From positions 620,001-684,000 of the forward strand of contig VWZF01002630.1 in the NCBI GenBank assembly GCA_013396755.1: a stretch of DNA of 64,000 bases, read 5' to 3'. Shown one piece after another: positions 34,508 through 49,202 of this stretch. The notes below the pieces were generated by a model. That model ran no database searches. It was not told the origin of the DNA and saw nothing but the letters and a program-made list of their open reading frames with translations. The position numbers were made by a program, and so were the translations under genes. The DNA is from Sclerurus mexicanus. Taxonomy: Eukaryota > Chordata > Aves > Passeriformes > Furnariidae. Every line of letters starts with the position of its first letter. The first letter of the stretch is position 1.

Positions 34508-37500
34508 CCTTGCAGTCTAGTTTGTCTCTGTTCATACATGAGGGCAATGAAAATTTAAAACTTTTGCTTCTCAAAAAGTAAATGTGCTTTTTTTTTTTTC
34601 ACCTCCACAGCCCTCCTTGAGATGATCTCCAGCAGTGATATCAGTCTCTCAGATTTATTCTATCCCAAGATAAATAGTGTGTTGCTTACAGAATCAAAAA
34701 TGTATTTAACTTTTATAATCATTTAAATCCTGACTCTGGTCCCGTAATATTATGAGACTCTTCTGGAATATAAAGTCCATGTCAGAAATATCCATGAACA
34801 AATAAACAAATCTTTTTTCCTTCATGCTGAGCAATTGGGAGAGGAAGAAGGGCTGGGGTTTGGGCAGCCCTGGTACTCCTGAGCCTATGATGCTCACATC
34901 AATAACAGTGTTGTGTGTGTTAAGCTTTGCTGCAAGTCCTACAATCAACAAGAAATGAAGTTTTGCAGGTTTTTCAAAACCTTTGTAGACTTATAGAGTT
35001 AAGGGAAGACCCTGACATTCTCCAAGCAGAACTGACTGGAAAACAACCGATGAGCCTTTTGGCTCAACTAATACTTACTGTTGCATTGATACACTGATGT
35101 TTTCCAGGTTGTTATGCCTTTCTCCAAAATTTATAGTCCTTGGTCATAAAAGTGATGGTTTTGTTTATAAATCCCTTAGAGAAAGGCTCTGAAATTAGAG
35201 TTTTTGCGGGCTGATAGCTCATTTGTAATGTGTTTCAGATTTGGGGTTTCCACTGGCCTTGCTGGGACCCTCATCACTTTTGAGAGGGATCCTGCAAACA
35301 AGGAGATAAAAAAAATGGGGAATAAAGAGTTGGGAGATGTGGAGAAGGACCGAAAACGTCTTCCTGCTCAGAGACCTTGCTGCATTGCTGATCCACCAGC
35401 ACAAACAACCCCTTTAATAGATTAGAGAGCTATTCATTGAAATGGCTTCCTCTGTCCCCACACTGACAGTTAATCTGTAATTCAGATGAATCTGTCAGAA
35501 GGCAAAAGTCCAGCATATAAAATAATTAATTCCTCCAAGGCTTGGGGAAATTTCCCTTTCTAAAGAGCACAGCACACTCCCCTCCTCACCGGTGAGCCAC
35601 AGGCATGGACGTGGCTCCCATCCGAGGTCAGCGACGAATGCCCCTCGCATCTCAATACAGACGCTCACAAATGCATCGCTTGCCACCTTGTCACTGGGCT
35701 GGCCCCAGGTGGGACTTGTTCCATAGACCTTGCAAGGAGCTTGCCTTGTACCTCTCAATGCTTCCTGCTCTACAAGTCCTCCAGCATCCAACTAGAAACT
35801 CTTCACCTCTTGCACCTCCATCAGCCTGACACTAATGCTTTTCAAGGCCAGTTTTTCCTGTATTATGAGTATAAATACTCAATTTAAACAAGTAGAAAAG
35901 CAGCATGTACCGCTTCTGGTTGAGAAACAAGCAGCTGGTGCCCAACAGGAGTGTGAGGATTGGGGCAGAGCACATGTCATCTCCCAGCTCCCCCAATACA
36001 AGTCACTCCCTGATCCACCTCTCTCCTCAACAACATCAGAAGATAATCAGGGTGCTGGCTTCTGGCTGAAAGACATCAGTGAAACAGAGCAGCTTTGGAA
36101 AAGAAACGAAGGGTGGGAGTCAACCAGATGGACACACTGCAGTGGGTGGTTGGGGAAAGGGGATAACTCATATGAAGCTCCATGTGAGACCAGCTGCACC
36201 TGACCATGGTGCCAGCCCTGAAGGCAGGGGAATCAAAACATCTTCCTCCTACCATGACAGAGGCATGAAGAAGGGGAAAAGCATAGGATACAAAAGATTG
36301 GGCATTACAACAGTTGTCCCCAGGCATGGCTGGCACAAACAATAGCCTGGCAATGTTAAGGAACATTAAGGAAGGATCTTCAGAGTCTCTTTTTGATTCT
36401 GCTGATTCTTGCAACCTCAGTCACCAGCTTTTAAAGCATAAGAGTATAAGAGGCATCACCAGCCAAATCCCTGTCTCCCAACACATTTCACATTCTTCTC
36501 ACAAGCTATTTCATCAAAATCCTGAAGGTAGGTGGGAGGGAAGCTGCCTCACATTAGCCTATGAGCTACGAGGGCAGAGAAAGATGGGGTGTTCAGCATT
36601 TACCTCCATGACTAAGCGCTATCTCCCTGCTGCACACCCCATGCCCCCAAAACACGTCCCTTGCTTGACAGCTTTGTAGCTCATGACAAGTGACACAACA
36701 ACACATGCACACTGGGAAGCCAGACCTGAAGATGCATGGAGGTCAAGTGACTTCTTTATCTGCACCATCAAGGGAGCTGGAAGGAGTATGTGGAATAAAC
36801 AGCATCCTCACCCACAGCATGGTAATGAGAGGCGAAAAAAGAAATGTGATCTTACACAAGGCTGGTAGCTTTCTAGCTGGGAGCAACACGTGTTTGCTGA
36901 GCATCAGGACAAATGCCCCTTGCACAAAACTCACTTCAGGCTGCCTGAGCATCCTGCAGCAGACGCTGCCAAGCCCACTCCCAAATTCACCTGTCTGGAG
37001 ACACCCATTAGGCTGGTAACCCCCTACAGACCATGTCTTGAGCATGCAGACAGCACAAGCATGCAGCTGGAAAGCCGCACAAGGAGGGGAAAGCTGCAGT
37101 GGTGGGGGCTCCTGGACCACAACCAAGCCCCTTCCTAGAAGCAGCTATCAAGTCTCTGCAGAAGTAGTGGAATGGAGCCACTTTTCATCCTACCTCTCAA
37201 GGAATCATCGCTGCTGTTATGCAGACACAATTATGTCTCCAGAGCCTTTTAACTACAGCTCTTTAGGGATGAGTGGGTTGATAGAAATCTATTCACAGGC
37301 CTGACATCGCTTGGCTGGGTAAGGACACTGACACTGAGTCAGTAGCTGGGGAGGAATCACAAAAAAAGACTGGTGATGGGGGAAGTTCTAGGCAATGTCA
37401 AGGCAGCATTTCCTGGGGGACCTACCCCTAGTCTTTTGACCACAAAGATCACCCAAATTTCTCATTTTATTGTTCTAGAACTTTCAAAATAAACCAAAAT

Positions 37501-40500
37501 ACTATCTGGGAGCTACCTGCTTTTCGTCGGTTCATATGCTCCCCTTTTGGAGGGGATCACCACTTGGAGATCTATGGCTGCATATGCACGTCAGAGGCAA
37601 TAGGGCAATGCAGAGCAACATAAGGCTGTCTCCTCCCCAGCGCCCTTACTCTCCAGGTAGCCCTAAACAATGCCAGGATCTGAGCAACTGGCAAATGAGA
37701 ACAGAGGAGCACAGCTTGGTCATCAGTCTCCTGGTCACCTTGCCAAGTCCGTGTCCAGAGCAGTGGGATGCAGGAAGCTCTTACTGTGGGACCCTTGAAC
37801 TGCATTGCAGAGCCCTCTCTGAGCTTGGCAGAGCGTCCGGGGGCTGCTTTATCATATCCGCCATCTGCCTGTTTGTTTTGCCATCCTCTGCTCCTCCTGG
37901 CTACACTCACAGACTCCTACCTGTTCTTCAAAAGCTTTGCCGAGTCTCAGTAAACAAACCACAGGCAGGGACAAGAATAGGGAGGGGAAAGGCAGGGGAG
38001 TGGGAAAGAGGGGAGAGAATCAAAATTTAATTAAAGACACTTTTGCTTCAGGGCCTCTGAAAATTACAAATTCATAAATCTCTTAGTAAATGCCCTGAGC
38101 GGTTGCTATGCCAGGCTGCATACCAGTCCCACCAGGAGGGCCATAAAGCATGAGCACAGAGCTCACTAGCTCTCTCCCTCCCTCCACCCTGCAACATCAG
38201 GCAACCTTGAGCAGCTTGTCAAGCCCCTGACAAGTGTTTCTACAACCAGGAGCTATCAATCTGCAGACCCATTAGAGGCAGCACAGGGATCTGCTCGTTT
38301 CTACTGCAGCTGTGGCACTATGAGAGTTTGGAGAAGGGTGGGATGTGGCGAGAAAAATCATGGGAAGATGGGACCAGAAGACCCCCAAGATATATTGTGG
38401 GAAACACTGAGTTCTTCAAAAGAATATTTTCTAATGACAATGGCCAAAGAACCCCCACAAAAAAGATATGGATCCAGAGGGACTCCTGCTGGCAGTGCCC
38501 ATCTGAGGGCACTACAGAGAAAACCCATCCTCTCTTAATTTCCAAATGAATCAGCCTCTCCTTCCATGGCTGAGAGGAATCTTCACCAGGGGTTGGACGT
38601 ACGTATGTTGTCCAGCCCCAATGCACTTCTCACAAGGACTGTATCTTCTGCCAAACAGTGGCAAGAGCAGGCTGCTTCACCACTTTCCTCCCTTGGCACA
38701 CAGCAAGGAACAGACTGAATGTCCGGCACACAAGGGTGTTGCATGGCTCTGCTATATTTAACAAAGCTCTCAGTACAGTCCCTGGTACTGCAATGAAAAA
38801 ACATATCTTTGCCAGTAGCCTGTCAGAGGAAGGCTTGGAAAGCAGGAATCAGGAGTATTTTTCACCCTTTACTCTGAACTTTGAAGGTGGGAGTAGAGTC
38901 TGTTCTCAGTAGTATGGTCAAGTCTTGACCTTTCCTGCTAAAAAGCAGGTGGTTGGTAAAACAGTAGCAAAATCTTGCTGGTTTTTCTTTAAAATGGGCA
39001 TCATTGGGTGAGAATGGAAAGCTTCTTGCACAAGAAGAGACTGATATGTGGTGAATTCATTTGCCAAGCTATATCATTGTCTAAATCACAACTAGTCAGA
39101 ATCACTCAACCCACCACAGGCCACACTTTGAACTGTATCAGCTATTGACCCATCTGATAACACCTATTTTCCAAGAGACTGAGTCAACTGTGATAGACCA
39201 GTGTTGCTTATACAGGGAATCCAGGGCAGACAAAGGGTCATTCTGCTGGAAAGGAGAAGACAGAACTGCTTTGGAGAAGCATCGTCCACATCAAATTTCT
39301 GCCATTTCTAAAGACAAGCTGAATACTCAAGTCTTTCTAGGAAAACACAAGAATCTCACATCTCTTCATTTAAGCAACTACTGTACTGCTGCTTCAGGTC
39401 ATGAGTAGAAAACAGCTGAAAACTGAGGCAGGAGTATCTGTAATGGGAAAGCATTGGGCCAGCCAGTTGCCCAGACCTTCCCAGCCGAATTCTCCAAAGT
39501 GTGGTCTGAAACACCTAGGACAAATACAGACTATTTCAATAAAATTGCTAACATCTTACAAAGGAAGGATGTCAACAGTCCACTCTGAGACTTTACTTTG
39601 CATTTCTAGATCATCTGCTCAAGGATGAAATGCCACTAGGCAGAGGAGGCAGCACAAAGACTCCATTGCATCCAGCAATACCCGAGCACTGAAAGAGCAC
39701 TAACAGCTGCTGTTTTACCCAGAGCTGTGTTACCCAGCTCAGGTCCCCTCATCATGCTGGACCAGGAACCCACAGGAGCAAAACTGGAGGCAGGTCCAAG
39801 TCAGGCTGTTTTCACAAATGGATTTTCCTGACTTTATTAGGCTCTTTATTCCAAGCCTGCTCTCCAGATTGAAGATGCAATGTTTGGAAATCTGTAGAGT
39901 ACAGACTAGCAATTAAGCCTTCACAAGAAACAGCAGCAGCTCACAATGCAAGTGACTGCCTGGCAGGAGTGTCAGTGAAGGGGACAGACAGATCACAGCA
40001 AGATCAGATCAACATAACTAATGTGCATTTCCTATTCTGCAAAAGCATCTTGATATCATCCATGTCTATGGACTGGTTGTGCACCCATTTGTCTCCATAA
40101 TTATCTACAGTATCAAAGTATTTATCCTTTTATTTATCTAAGCAGTGTCGTACTTATTCTATTTCTTTTCCTACAAAGTTATAATATTTGTCTCTATTTT
40201 AAGACAATAGCACTTCTTTTATAAAAAATTTCCAAAGTAGGGCAGTTCCCAGGGGACATGGCTCCTTCCTCCCATGTCCTCACGGCAGTTCAGGGAGGCT
40301 CACGTGGGGGTGGTGGGGTGGGATGGAGATGGGACATGTCCCCACAGGGCAGCAGTGCCTGTGGAAAGGTGGGCAGGCAGGAGGACTCATCCCTGCATGC
40401 ATGGGGATGTGTGTGACAGCAGGCAGGGTTCAAGCTTAGAGGTGTGGAATATGCTGCCACAGGGTATTTCTTTTTTGGTATAAGCTGGGATGGCAGCTGA

Positions 40501-42534
40501 CCCAGCTTTCTCCTTCTACCTGCCTGGTCAAATCTCTCTCTTTCCACCGCACTCTGTAAACACAGGAACACACAAACCTGGCAATGCTCTGCTCTTACCC
40601 ATGCTCAGATAACTTTGCTGGGGATGACCACGCCTGGCACCTCTCAAGGTTGGGCCCGTTTTTCCCTACGGGCAAGCTCACACCTCATATCAACACTCCT
40701 TCTATCATCACTCCTTCAGTGTGCAGCAAGGGCAGATCCTTAAGGAGTCAGCAGCAGAGACCAACCCCCTCACCAGCATGAGCAATGAGCATCTTCAGAC
40801 CCCACAGATAAGGGAGGTGGTGCTCAGTTCTGCATCCCTCCCACTCCTTTACTTGTGGCAATACCTTCTGCCTTATCCTTCTCTTCTTTCCCCTTGAAGA
40901 GTGAAAAATGCAAATAAGAGCTTATAAATTATCAATTCTTGATTGATTTTGCTGAGAAAAGCACATAAAACAATCACACAAGAGGAGAAGAATAATTTAG
41001 CATTTCAAATGGGGAACAGTGAAGCTGCTGGGATAGCTCTATGTAGGCAGAGCACTCTTGAGCCACCCAGCAGGATCTCCCCGCTCCAGTCTCTTCTTCC
41101 TGTCCTCTGAAAAGACACAAACAAAACCATAACCTTATCTAGCTGATGTCTTAAGATACAGAAATCCCTATTTTCATTAGCAGGACGGTGCCCTTCCAAC
41201 ACAATTCCAGTACATATGCACAAACAGATCTTCATGCACACAGGCTTCCACCGAGATCTCGTGGTTTGATAGCCCAGGACTGACCCCCTAGCCTGTGAAC
41301 TTATTGCCAGCAGAGCAAGACTTATGTATGAAAGCCCACAGTTTCCATCCAAAAAGATGCATGCCAAGCTAGGCAAGGCTATTAAGAGCAGGTCTCTTGA
41401 ATCAATCTGTATCAACAACTTGCCACTGCAGATGATTCATGCAATTGTGGTCCTACTGTTCATGCCTAGTTGCATACTAGTAGACTGTGTGGAGCTCTTT
41501 ATCACCTGTGGACTCCTTATAAAAGCTTCTGCCAAGTCTTGGCTGCTCTAAAGCTTCTCCAGCATCACATGAAAACTTTATTTTCTGAGTCTGTGTGGGA
41601 AATCAGAGTTTTTCCCCAAAACTGGGTGATAGTAGCACCCCACTGTCTGCTAAAAGGTTGCACATGTCATGCTTCAAACTGTTTCATCAAGACTACAAAT
41701 CACACCATACGACGTTCCTTAGCCATACATGCAGCTTTTAGGTTCTATTTATGGAATTAGCACAATATTGTGGCTAAAATGTTTTCCAGATAGCTGATGA
41801 AACCACCCAGGGACTACCTGCAAATCAGAGCCATGACAGAGCAAAACAAACCAGTTCACATCCTTCAAAGAGCTGATGTCTGGGGACTGAGGCTCTCCAG
41901 TGCCAGTGTTTCTATTGCCACAGACTTAAGCGAAAGTCAGCCATGGCTGGAAGCCATGATTTAACAGACATGAAGAACAGGAGGCCAACACCTATCAAAG
42001 CCTTTACTCTCTGTCATAACTCAAGGAGCCCTACAAGTCCTCAAGGTTTCTGTTGCAACTTCTGCTCATAAACCATCACCTTTCCTGAGTCCTTCTTAAG
42101 TATCTCACTGATATCTGGAGTGCTGCAGACAAGTGGCCCAATCTGGTGCTAGAGCTGATGCTAAACATGCAACACCCAAAAGTATTATCTGTGTCTCGAG
42201 TTCTACTGCTACAGCTGCAATGGTGTCAGGCTTTGGTGCATTTGGGTTTTTTTTCCAATATGTTCACATCTTCCCACCCCTTCTGTTCTGTAGCTTTTGG
42301 CCACAGAAGCCCACTGTGCTAAACAGACAAGTACAGCAACCGGATTCCGGACCATAGAAGAATATTATTTGGTTGGCAGTGAAGATGTTTATGCATGTGT
42401 CTCTCTCAGCACTAGATTTCAAATCAGCTGGGGTCTCCACACAGGTTTGGTTCTGAAGAAAAGAGCATTTTACACACTATCTAAACCTGCCTTACTTCTC
42501 TGCTTGCCTTTTACAGAGTGATTTCACTTTTGAT

Positions 42535-42565
42535 CACACACACACACAAAAAATATATATATATG
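42535..42565. repeat. Compound CA-A-TA microsatellite
   Basis: Seven CA units, a short A run and then six AT units adjoin each other. This is a likely length-polymorphic site. Confidence 0.9.
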
Positions 42566-45500
42566 TTATTTAGAAATAAATAAAGATGCTGAAAGATGCG
42601 ATGGCTTGTGGATGGAAAATTATATTCCTTCACAGCTGCAGTAATGATCTGATTAGGATCCAATCCCTCCACATCCTTCACATGCTAAGTCATCTTTACA
42701 GAGGTGAAGTGGCCCAAGGGTAAGGGATGGAAAGAGGGAGGCACGTGAAGGGAGGCTCTGATATGATGCAGTACCCAAAGGATTGTGCATTCACCCTCTG
42801 GTCACCTTACAAAATGAGAAATTTCCTTCAGCACTGAGGCACCTTTTCTGTTGATTTTTGGCAGCAATGTCTTTTAAAACTACAGTTTCATCCCTCAGCA
42901 ATAATTTATGTGCATATCTGGATCCTCTGCATGAGCTACAAATCCATCCATCTATCCTTTTCAGTCTGTTATTTCCCCTCTCTCCCAGACTTAGAACCCT
43001 CCTATCAAATCTGCCTTTCAGCTCTCTCTTGCTCCTGTTTCCAAGCTGCATAGGAAACCAAAAAAGTGTGCCAGTGCTGCTCCACCAAGCCCTATTCCAT
43101 CTGCTTCTGGCTCGATTTTCAGGATATAGTAAGAATATAATTTTTTTCCCTTATTACCCTTTTCAGAAGTTAATTTCCTCTGATGCAGATGACACCCTCA
43201 GCCCAGACAAACTGTTGAGGAATTTCCCACCATTAGCTGCCCTCTTCCAGGCTTCATGCTTGCTATGGTTTAGGACAGGCCAAAACCCCGTTAAGCTCCG
43301 CATGAAGTAATGCCTGAGCATGTGTGCCAATTGTGGAACAAGCCATGGGACAAGGTCCAAAGGTGACCCCAGAGCTACTCTGTCATTCTCCAGGAATGCC
43401 AGATGGAGAGAGCATCGCATCCCTGCCAGCCTGGGGGAACTGGCCCTGTCCTGGGAGGCTCTGACCAGGACAGAGGTGCCACACCTCCAAAGGGCTCAAC
43501 AGCTCTGGACTCAGCTTGTGACCCAGCACAAACCTATCTGACAGGATGATACCAAGGGGATGCCCTGGTGCCAAATAGGTTTGGAAGAGGCTCTGCCCAA
43601 TTTCAACAGTGGCACGTCCACAGGCACAACCTCAGTCCTATATTAATCTGGGCCTGTATGGCTGCTCCACAAATATCCCCCCTTCCCAAGTCCGACAAAC
43701 AGCAGGCACTCTGAGCGTGAGGAGAAAACAGTCCCCCCTCCTTATGCAACCATGAATGCCTCTGATCCAGAGACATGGTGCATGATTTTTTGATGCCAGG
43801 CTGTTACTGCTCCTGGTATGCATGCTCCCTTCACTACTACAAAAATAAATTCAGCTTTTTTTTTTCCTCCCTGCCCTCTTGCTTTCATATTGAGTTTTTT
43901 GTGGCCAAGGAAATATAGCCCTAAAAATGATGCAAGGACAGAGGAAGTAGAGCAAAGGAGACCAAAGATTCCAATTTACTCTCCCACGTTTTTTGTAGGA
44001 ATTGGAGACTGGTCACCAGTAAAGCTTTAATAGAGGCAAATAAAAGGAATTTTTTTTCACAATTATCAATGTGACAAACATACAAAATCACATATGCAGG
44101 ACTCTGCCTGCTGACACCCAAAAAGAGGTTTCTGCAGATCTCAGACACAATCGCTGTCCAAGCCATGGCTGCACTTACAGTACCCAGAAAACAGGGAGCT
44201 TTGTGGGGGCTGTAGGCACCCTTTGCTTTCACCTCACACAGGTGACAGAAAGGCTTGAAACCTGGGTCAGCTGCAGGGCTAGGGGCCCAATTCAGGTTTT
44301 CTAATCCACCACCGCCTGCATATGCTTTGACACTGGGCTTCCTGGACCAGAAATCTCAGCCAAGCACAGCTCTAGTGCTGCCACCTCCCAGGGATGCAGG
44401 CTATAATGATGACTCCATCTCTTCCTCACCCCATCCCAGCAGAGCAGGAATATCCTCACAAAAATTCAGAAACAGCCAAAATGGACCATTAACCTGTTTC
44501 TGCAATTCAGGAGCTGGGATACTGGATCAAAGGAAACCCCAGGCTAGGCTGCAGACTTGTGCAAGCTAAAGTGGCAGAGCACAGCTGTAATTTGTCATAT
44601 GCCACCTAAAACATGGTTTGCACAGCCAAGATGATTATTTTTTTAGAGGCAGTGACATAAAGGGAAACAAGCTCAGACCCAAGTGACTCCATGGCCAAAG
44701 ATTACTGGCTACAGCCTGCCCAGTCTGTGCACTGCACTGCAATAGCCTTGGAGGACTATGCTTAAAGCTGTGTATACGAGAACAGCAGATTCTCTGTGTG
44801 CAGCTCACTCTCCTTATCAGAATCATTTGGCTCCAACAGATCTAAAGACAGATTCAAATATCGTAACTATGGTGTTACAGCAGGGAGCACAGGGCAGAAT
44901 GAGGCCGCAAACTCTGCAGGCTGGGAACAGCATTGGCTCCAAAAACCTCCAAGAACCACTTGTTTTGTCCGTCAACACAGAAATAAATCATGCACTGTCC
45001 CACTATCCACACACCATCTTTCTTATTTTCTTCCACTTAGTAGTTCAAACTCAGCCAAATTCATTAGTTTCGTTTACGTTCATGGATGACGCATACTGTA
45101 CAACCACAAAACAAAAAGCAAGCTTGGTTCTTGGGTGCAAAATAATCTTCTGTGTCCATTGCAGCTGAGGTCACAAGAACAAATTCAGTAAGACTTAGCT
45201 GGTGCATACTACAGCTTTGTTTCCAACCACAAAACATTCCTCAAAAACAATGTCCAAGAAAGAGCTGTTGCTCTTTAAATGTTACATTTCCCAGGGGTAA
45301 GTGCTGGGTTATTGAGTGTAGGGAAGGTTGGGAAAAGCTTTCGTTCCTGTTGGGGATTCATTTGGCTGCATTTCTTTCCTCATCATAAAGTTATGTTTTA
45401 CTTCTATTTTATTAAAGCATCTAAAGGCCTTTGGGAACAGATGCCCAGAAATAGGGGAAAAAAAAAGAAAAAAATAAAACAGGATTGCTGCCTTCTGCAT

Positions 45501-46144
45501 GTGGATTTTGTTCAGACTCAAGGCAAGGCTCAGCCTGACCACCCCTCTCCCTCTGACACTATTGCCTTCACCTGCATTACTGGCCATCTGCAAATTCTCG
45601 TCCTCCTCACCCACTACCCTTCTCCTCTGAGCTGGTGGCTGCTGCCATTTCCAGCCTCTCAGACCTGCCCCACACCACAGGTCTGAGCAGTGAGACAGCA
45701 CAAGCCATGATGCCCAGCACAGCATTGTGTGCTCTTGGATACATCAAAAGCTGCTGCATGAGTTCACATGCTCCCCTTAAACAAGCAATGTGCAAAAAAC
45801 CCCTCCTCTCCTGCTGCTGAACACAGCTGAGTACAGCTCCCTCCTCCTGCCCCCTTTGCAAATTACCAGGATATTGTCACTAATTATCAGGCTCAACAAG
45901 TGAAATTGTGCAATTTGCTACAGACATGCTGGAGAACTGATGCAAAAAGAGGGGCTTGGAGGAGAGGGGAGTGTGAAGAGTCCTTGGGACAGGGTGCCAC
46001 AGGGCAGCCCATGGGTGCCAGGTCCTGGCACAAGAAGGAGTCCTGCTGGCAGTGGTGTTGTGTTTGTATTTCAGAGTGTTTGCTTTTTTATTTTTTATTG
46101 TTTGATGTTTACTTCAAGCATCGCACTCTGAGGGCTTATAAAGA

Positions 46145-46234
46145 GGATTAAGTGGTGAGGAGGTCTCGCAGAGTTAGGAGGAATTAATCAAGCAGTAATC
46201 AGAAAGGAAATTAATCTGAAGAGTTTAATTAATC
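46145..46234. promoter_or_regulatory. Cluster of TAATC/GGATTA bicoid-class cores
   Basis: TAATC is seen at 46185, 46196, 46212 and 46230, with the inverse GGATTA at 46145 and an overlapping TAATTA at 46226. These are the core sites of K50 homeodomain proteins such as OTX, PITX and CRX. Function is inferred from motif density only. Confidence 0.3.
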
Positions 46235-46737
46235 AGTCAAGGCAGGGAGACTGCAGCCAGTCATCCCTATCACACCTGCCAGGTTGCTATTTCATGCACT
46301 GGCACAGCAGCAGGGAAGTGAGAAGGTAGCCCGGGGTGAGGAGGGATGCCCAGCCACCCCTCCACACTAAAGGGAAAGCAGAAGCCCAACTTGGCCAGTA
46401 GGTTTCCATACCACCATGTGGGGACCCACATATCATGGGGTGAGCACTTGTCCTCTGCACCCCCTCAGCCCAACTCAAGTTTCCAAAGGCTGAGGCATCT
46501 ATTTTGGAGACTCATCCATGCTCCAAAGAGACAAGAGTCTCTTTCTTTTGGAAAAGGGATCTAGATATGCAACCCATAGGTATTTGATTGTTTAACTGAT
46601 TCTATACACCCCATGTTTTCCTTCCAGCATCCTAAATAGTTTTTTTAGTTCTTCACTGTTCAACTCTTCTAAATATGCACCACTGGGGATCACTTCCGTT
46701 CACTCTGGTCTAGCTGTATTTTATGTATTTAGCTTTT

Positions 46738-46828
46738 CTCTTTGTTAATCTTTTCTAACAATACAATCCCTGCAGGACCTTAATCATTTTAGTTGCTCTT
46801 CTGTGAATTCCTTCCAAAAGGCATCAGG
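46738..46828 (-). mobile_element. Probable ancient CR1 fragment, inverted
   Basis: The segment with CCTTAATCATTTTAGTTGCTC followed by TTCTGTGAATTCCTTCCAA resembles the reverse complement of an internal CR1 region usually read as CTTAATCATTTTTGTAGCTCTCCTCTGAACTCTTTCCAAT. Only about 90 bp is recognisable and neither end of the element is present, so this is an old relic called from memory of the family. Confidence 0.55.
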
Positions 46829-49180
46829 CAGAGCGTCTTACAAATTTGCTCTCTTCCCTTCCAGGCTGCATTTTGACTAATGCCTGTTTCTCTTGGGATA
46901 AGACATACCCCACCACAGGCTGCCTGATCAGGGATGCTCAACCTTCCTCAGAGCCTGAGACACTTGGGCAAGAAAAACTCCCCAACTCAGAGAGGCTGCA
47001 ACATGACCTGTCTTTGAACTTACAAAACCTAGGCCAGTTTGAAAAGACATCTGAAATCTCATTAACTTCACCATTATTATTATTAGATTCTTTTTATGCA
47101 CAGAGTAGACATTTTAATTGTCTGGATGAAGACAGCTGCTTCTATTGTCTGTTTAATAGACTGCAAGCAAAGATTCATCTGTATGTGCTGCCTACACCTG
47201 CCTTCAGGAGGTACAGCCACTTCAGATCCAAGGTTCACAGGGTTATCCAGCAGCCCCAAAACAGCTCCTTCAAAGCCCCTTCTGCAGAGGCTTATTGGGG
47301 CTGCTACGTTCTCAAACCTCAAGCCAGCTCAGCTCAAGTAGATTGCATTATCCCACAAAACCACAGAGTCTTCCCCCAGCATCAGCAGCCCAGGTACCTG
47401 CCGTGGTGAATAAGGAAACCGCAGTTCATCTCACTGAATTAGGGCCATCTCTTCAGTTAAGGGGCAGAAAGACACCTCCATCTGCAATGTCAGGGCAGCA
47501 CAGGCAGAGTGACCTGCCTGGTACAGGTGGTATTATTGCCCAAGGATTTAGGACATGACAGAAGTGCATATTGTAATAGACCAGCATTAAACATCATATT
47601 AAATACACAACCTTCTTCCAGCCAAACTATGTCAAAATAAAAAGGCAGAAAGCTGCATTTCACAAGAAAGGAGCTGTGGGACTGAGAGCTGGTCAAGAGT
47701 GTTATGGTGTGTAGAGGTGAGGAGTGACTGGAGAGAACTGAGCTACAGTGAGGATGCTGGGTGGGAGCAACAGGCCATTCTCAAACAAGGATCTCCATCA
47801 GCAGAAGGCCCCAAAAAGCAGCTAGAGCAGCCTCAGCAGAAACCACATCCACTCCACAACTTCAACAACCACTTAAGCTGTTAAAGCATTCATTATTCAT
47901 TCTTGTCATCCCAATCCCTTCACACCAGTTTACTTCTAAGGAAGACTGGAAAGGGCTACCTCCTCTCCTTGAGCAATTGCCACACTCACAGAAAAGGCTC
48001 ACACATTACCCAAGGCTGTCCCTCCCCCTAAGCCATGAACTCATCTCTTTTTCCCTTTATACATAAAGGGTATTTGCACACATCCTCTAGAATGAAAATG
48101 ACATCAAAAAATAAAGGTGAAAAAGCAAAAAAAATCTGCTCTTGCCTAAAACAAAGCTAATCACTGCAGAGTTTAGAGAGAATGGTGAGCTCCCCCTGAC
48201 ACAAACACATTTCTGGTTTCTCACCCAGAGAAGCACCTTCCAAAGACAATTTTGTACGGGGAAAATCCTGCTCTTCTCTCACCCTGTCTACACTGCCTAT
48301 CTGTAAACAGCTGGACCCATTCCATTTTAACTTGCTTCTACTCTGGCTGCCAATTATAGAAAATTGATTTTAATAATTTACAGCCTGTCCAGCACCACAG
48401 CACTCTAACCACCAAGAGGTATCCAAACTGCTGGTTCTGATCTGAAAATCTCTCTGTTCAGGGCCAGAGCCTCAGATACCTCAGCAGTCAATGTGCCTCA
48501 GTGTGGTACCCCAGAGCTGAGATAAAAAGAGATGCTGCTGCTCCTCTCCACACTAATAACGGCACAAAGAGGGCACATTAGCAGACAGAAGCTTCCTCCT
48601 TTGAAATCCCCCTGCCCTTCTGGGTCCAACAGAGACTAAGGAGTGAAGTTCTATTCCCTGGTGGGCTTGCCACTGTGTACTGATTTTTAGGGGTGCAATG
48701 TTTTTTATTTTGGCTTTTTAGGTGGCAGTTTAAAGGATAAGGCATTAACCCCTTACCCAGCATCTATACCCACTACAGAAGGACCCCAAAGCATCATCTG
48801 CAATACATTCTTGGTCCCACAGAGCTGGAGATGTATAGGTAGAACACTCCAGAATGAAAGAATAAACACCACGCACACAGACACAAATATGTAAACTTGG
48901 ATATAAATATGCACAGACAAATGCACACCCTCTCAGATGATGTTATCAAATGCATTACTCCCCCAAATCCCTACAGAGCAGTAGACCATCTCCAAGGTCA
49001 TATTAGCATGAAAGTAATGTAATTCCATTACTCAGGCTCCTTTCTCCTCTCCTCGTTTTTTATGTTGATGTTTGCTCTCTTAATTTTAAACACCAGTCGT
49101 ATATCTTGTGGCCCAGCCAGGGACCGCTTTGCTCAAGTGGTAGTAAACACATGGCTTAATTCACTCATTCTCCACGACGG

Positions 49181-49202
49181 AAAAAAAAAAAAAAAGAAAA
49201 AA
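49181..49202. repeat. Poly-A tract
   Basis: Fifteen A residues, one G and a further A run. The sequence on its left shows no recognisable retrocopy. Confidence 0.85.

Noticed and set aside
36735..36775. GGAGGTCAAGTGACTTC resembling an inverted MIR core
   Set aside because: The similarity is limited to about 17 bp with no flanking support.
41938..41949. 12-bp perfect palindrome CAGCCATGGCTG
   Set aside because: A palindrome of this length is expected about by chance in 64 kb, and there is no supporting context.
46846..47409. Open frame of 187 codons on plus
   Set aside because: No recognisable motif, and it starts beside an old CR1 relic; likely chance.
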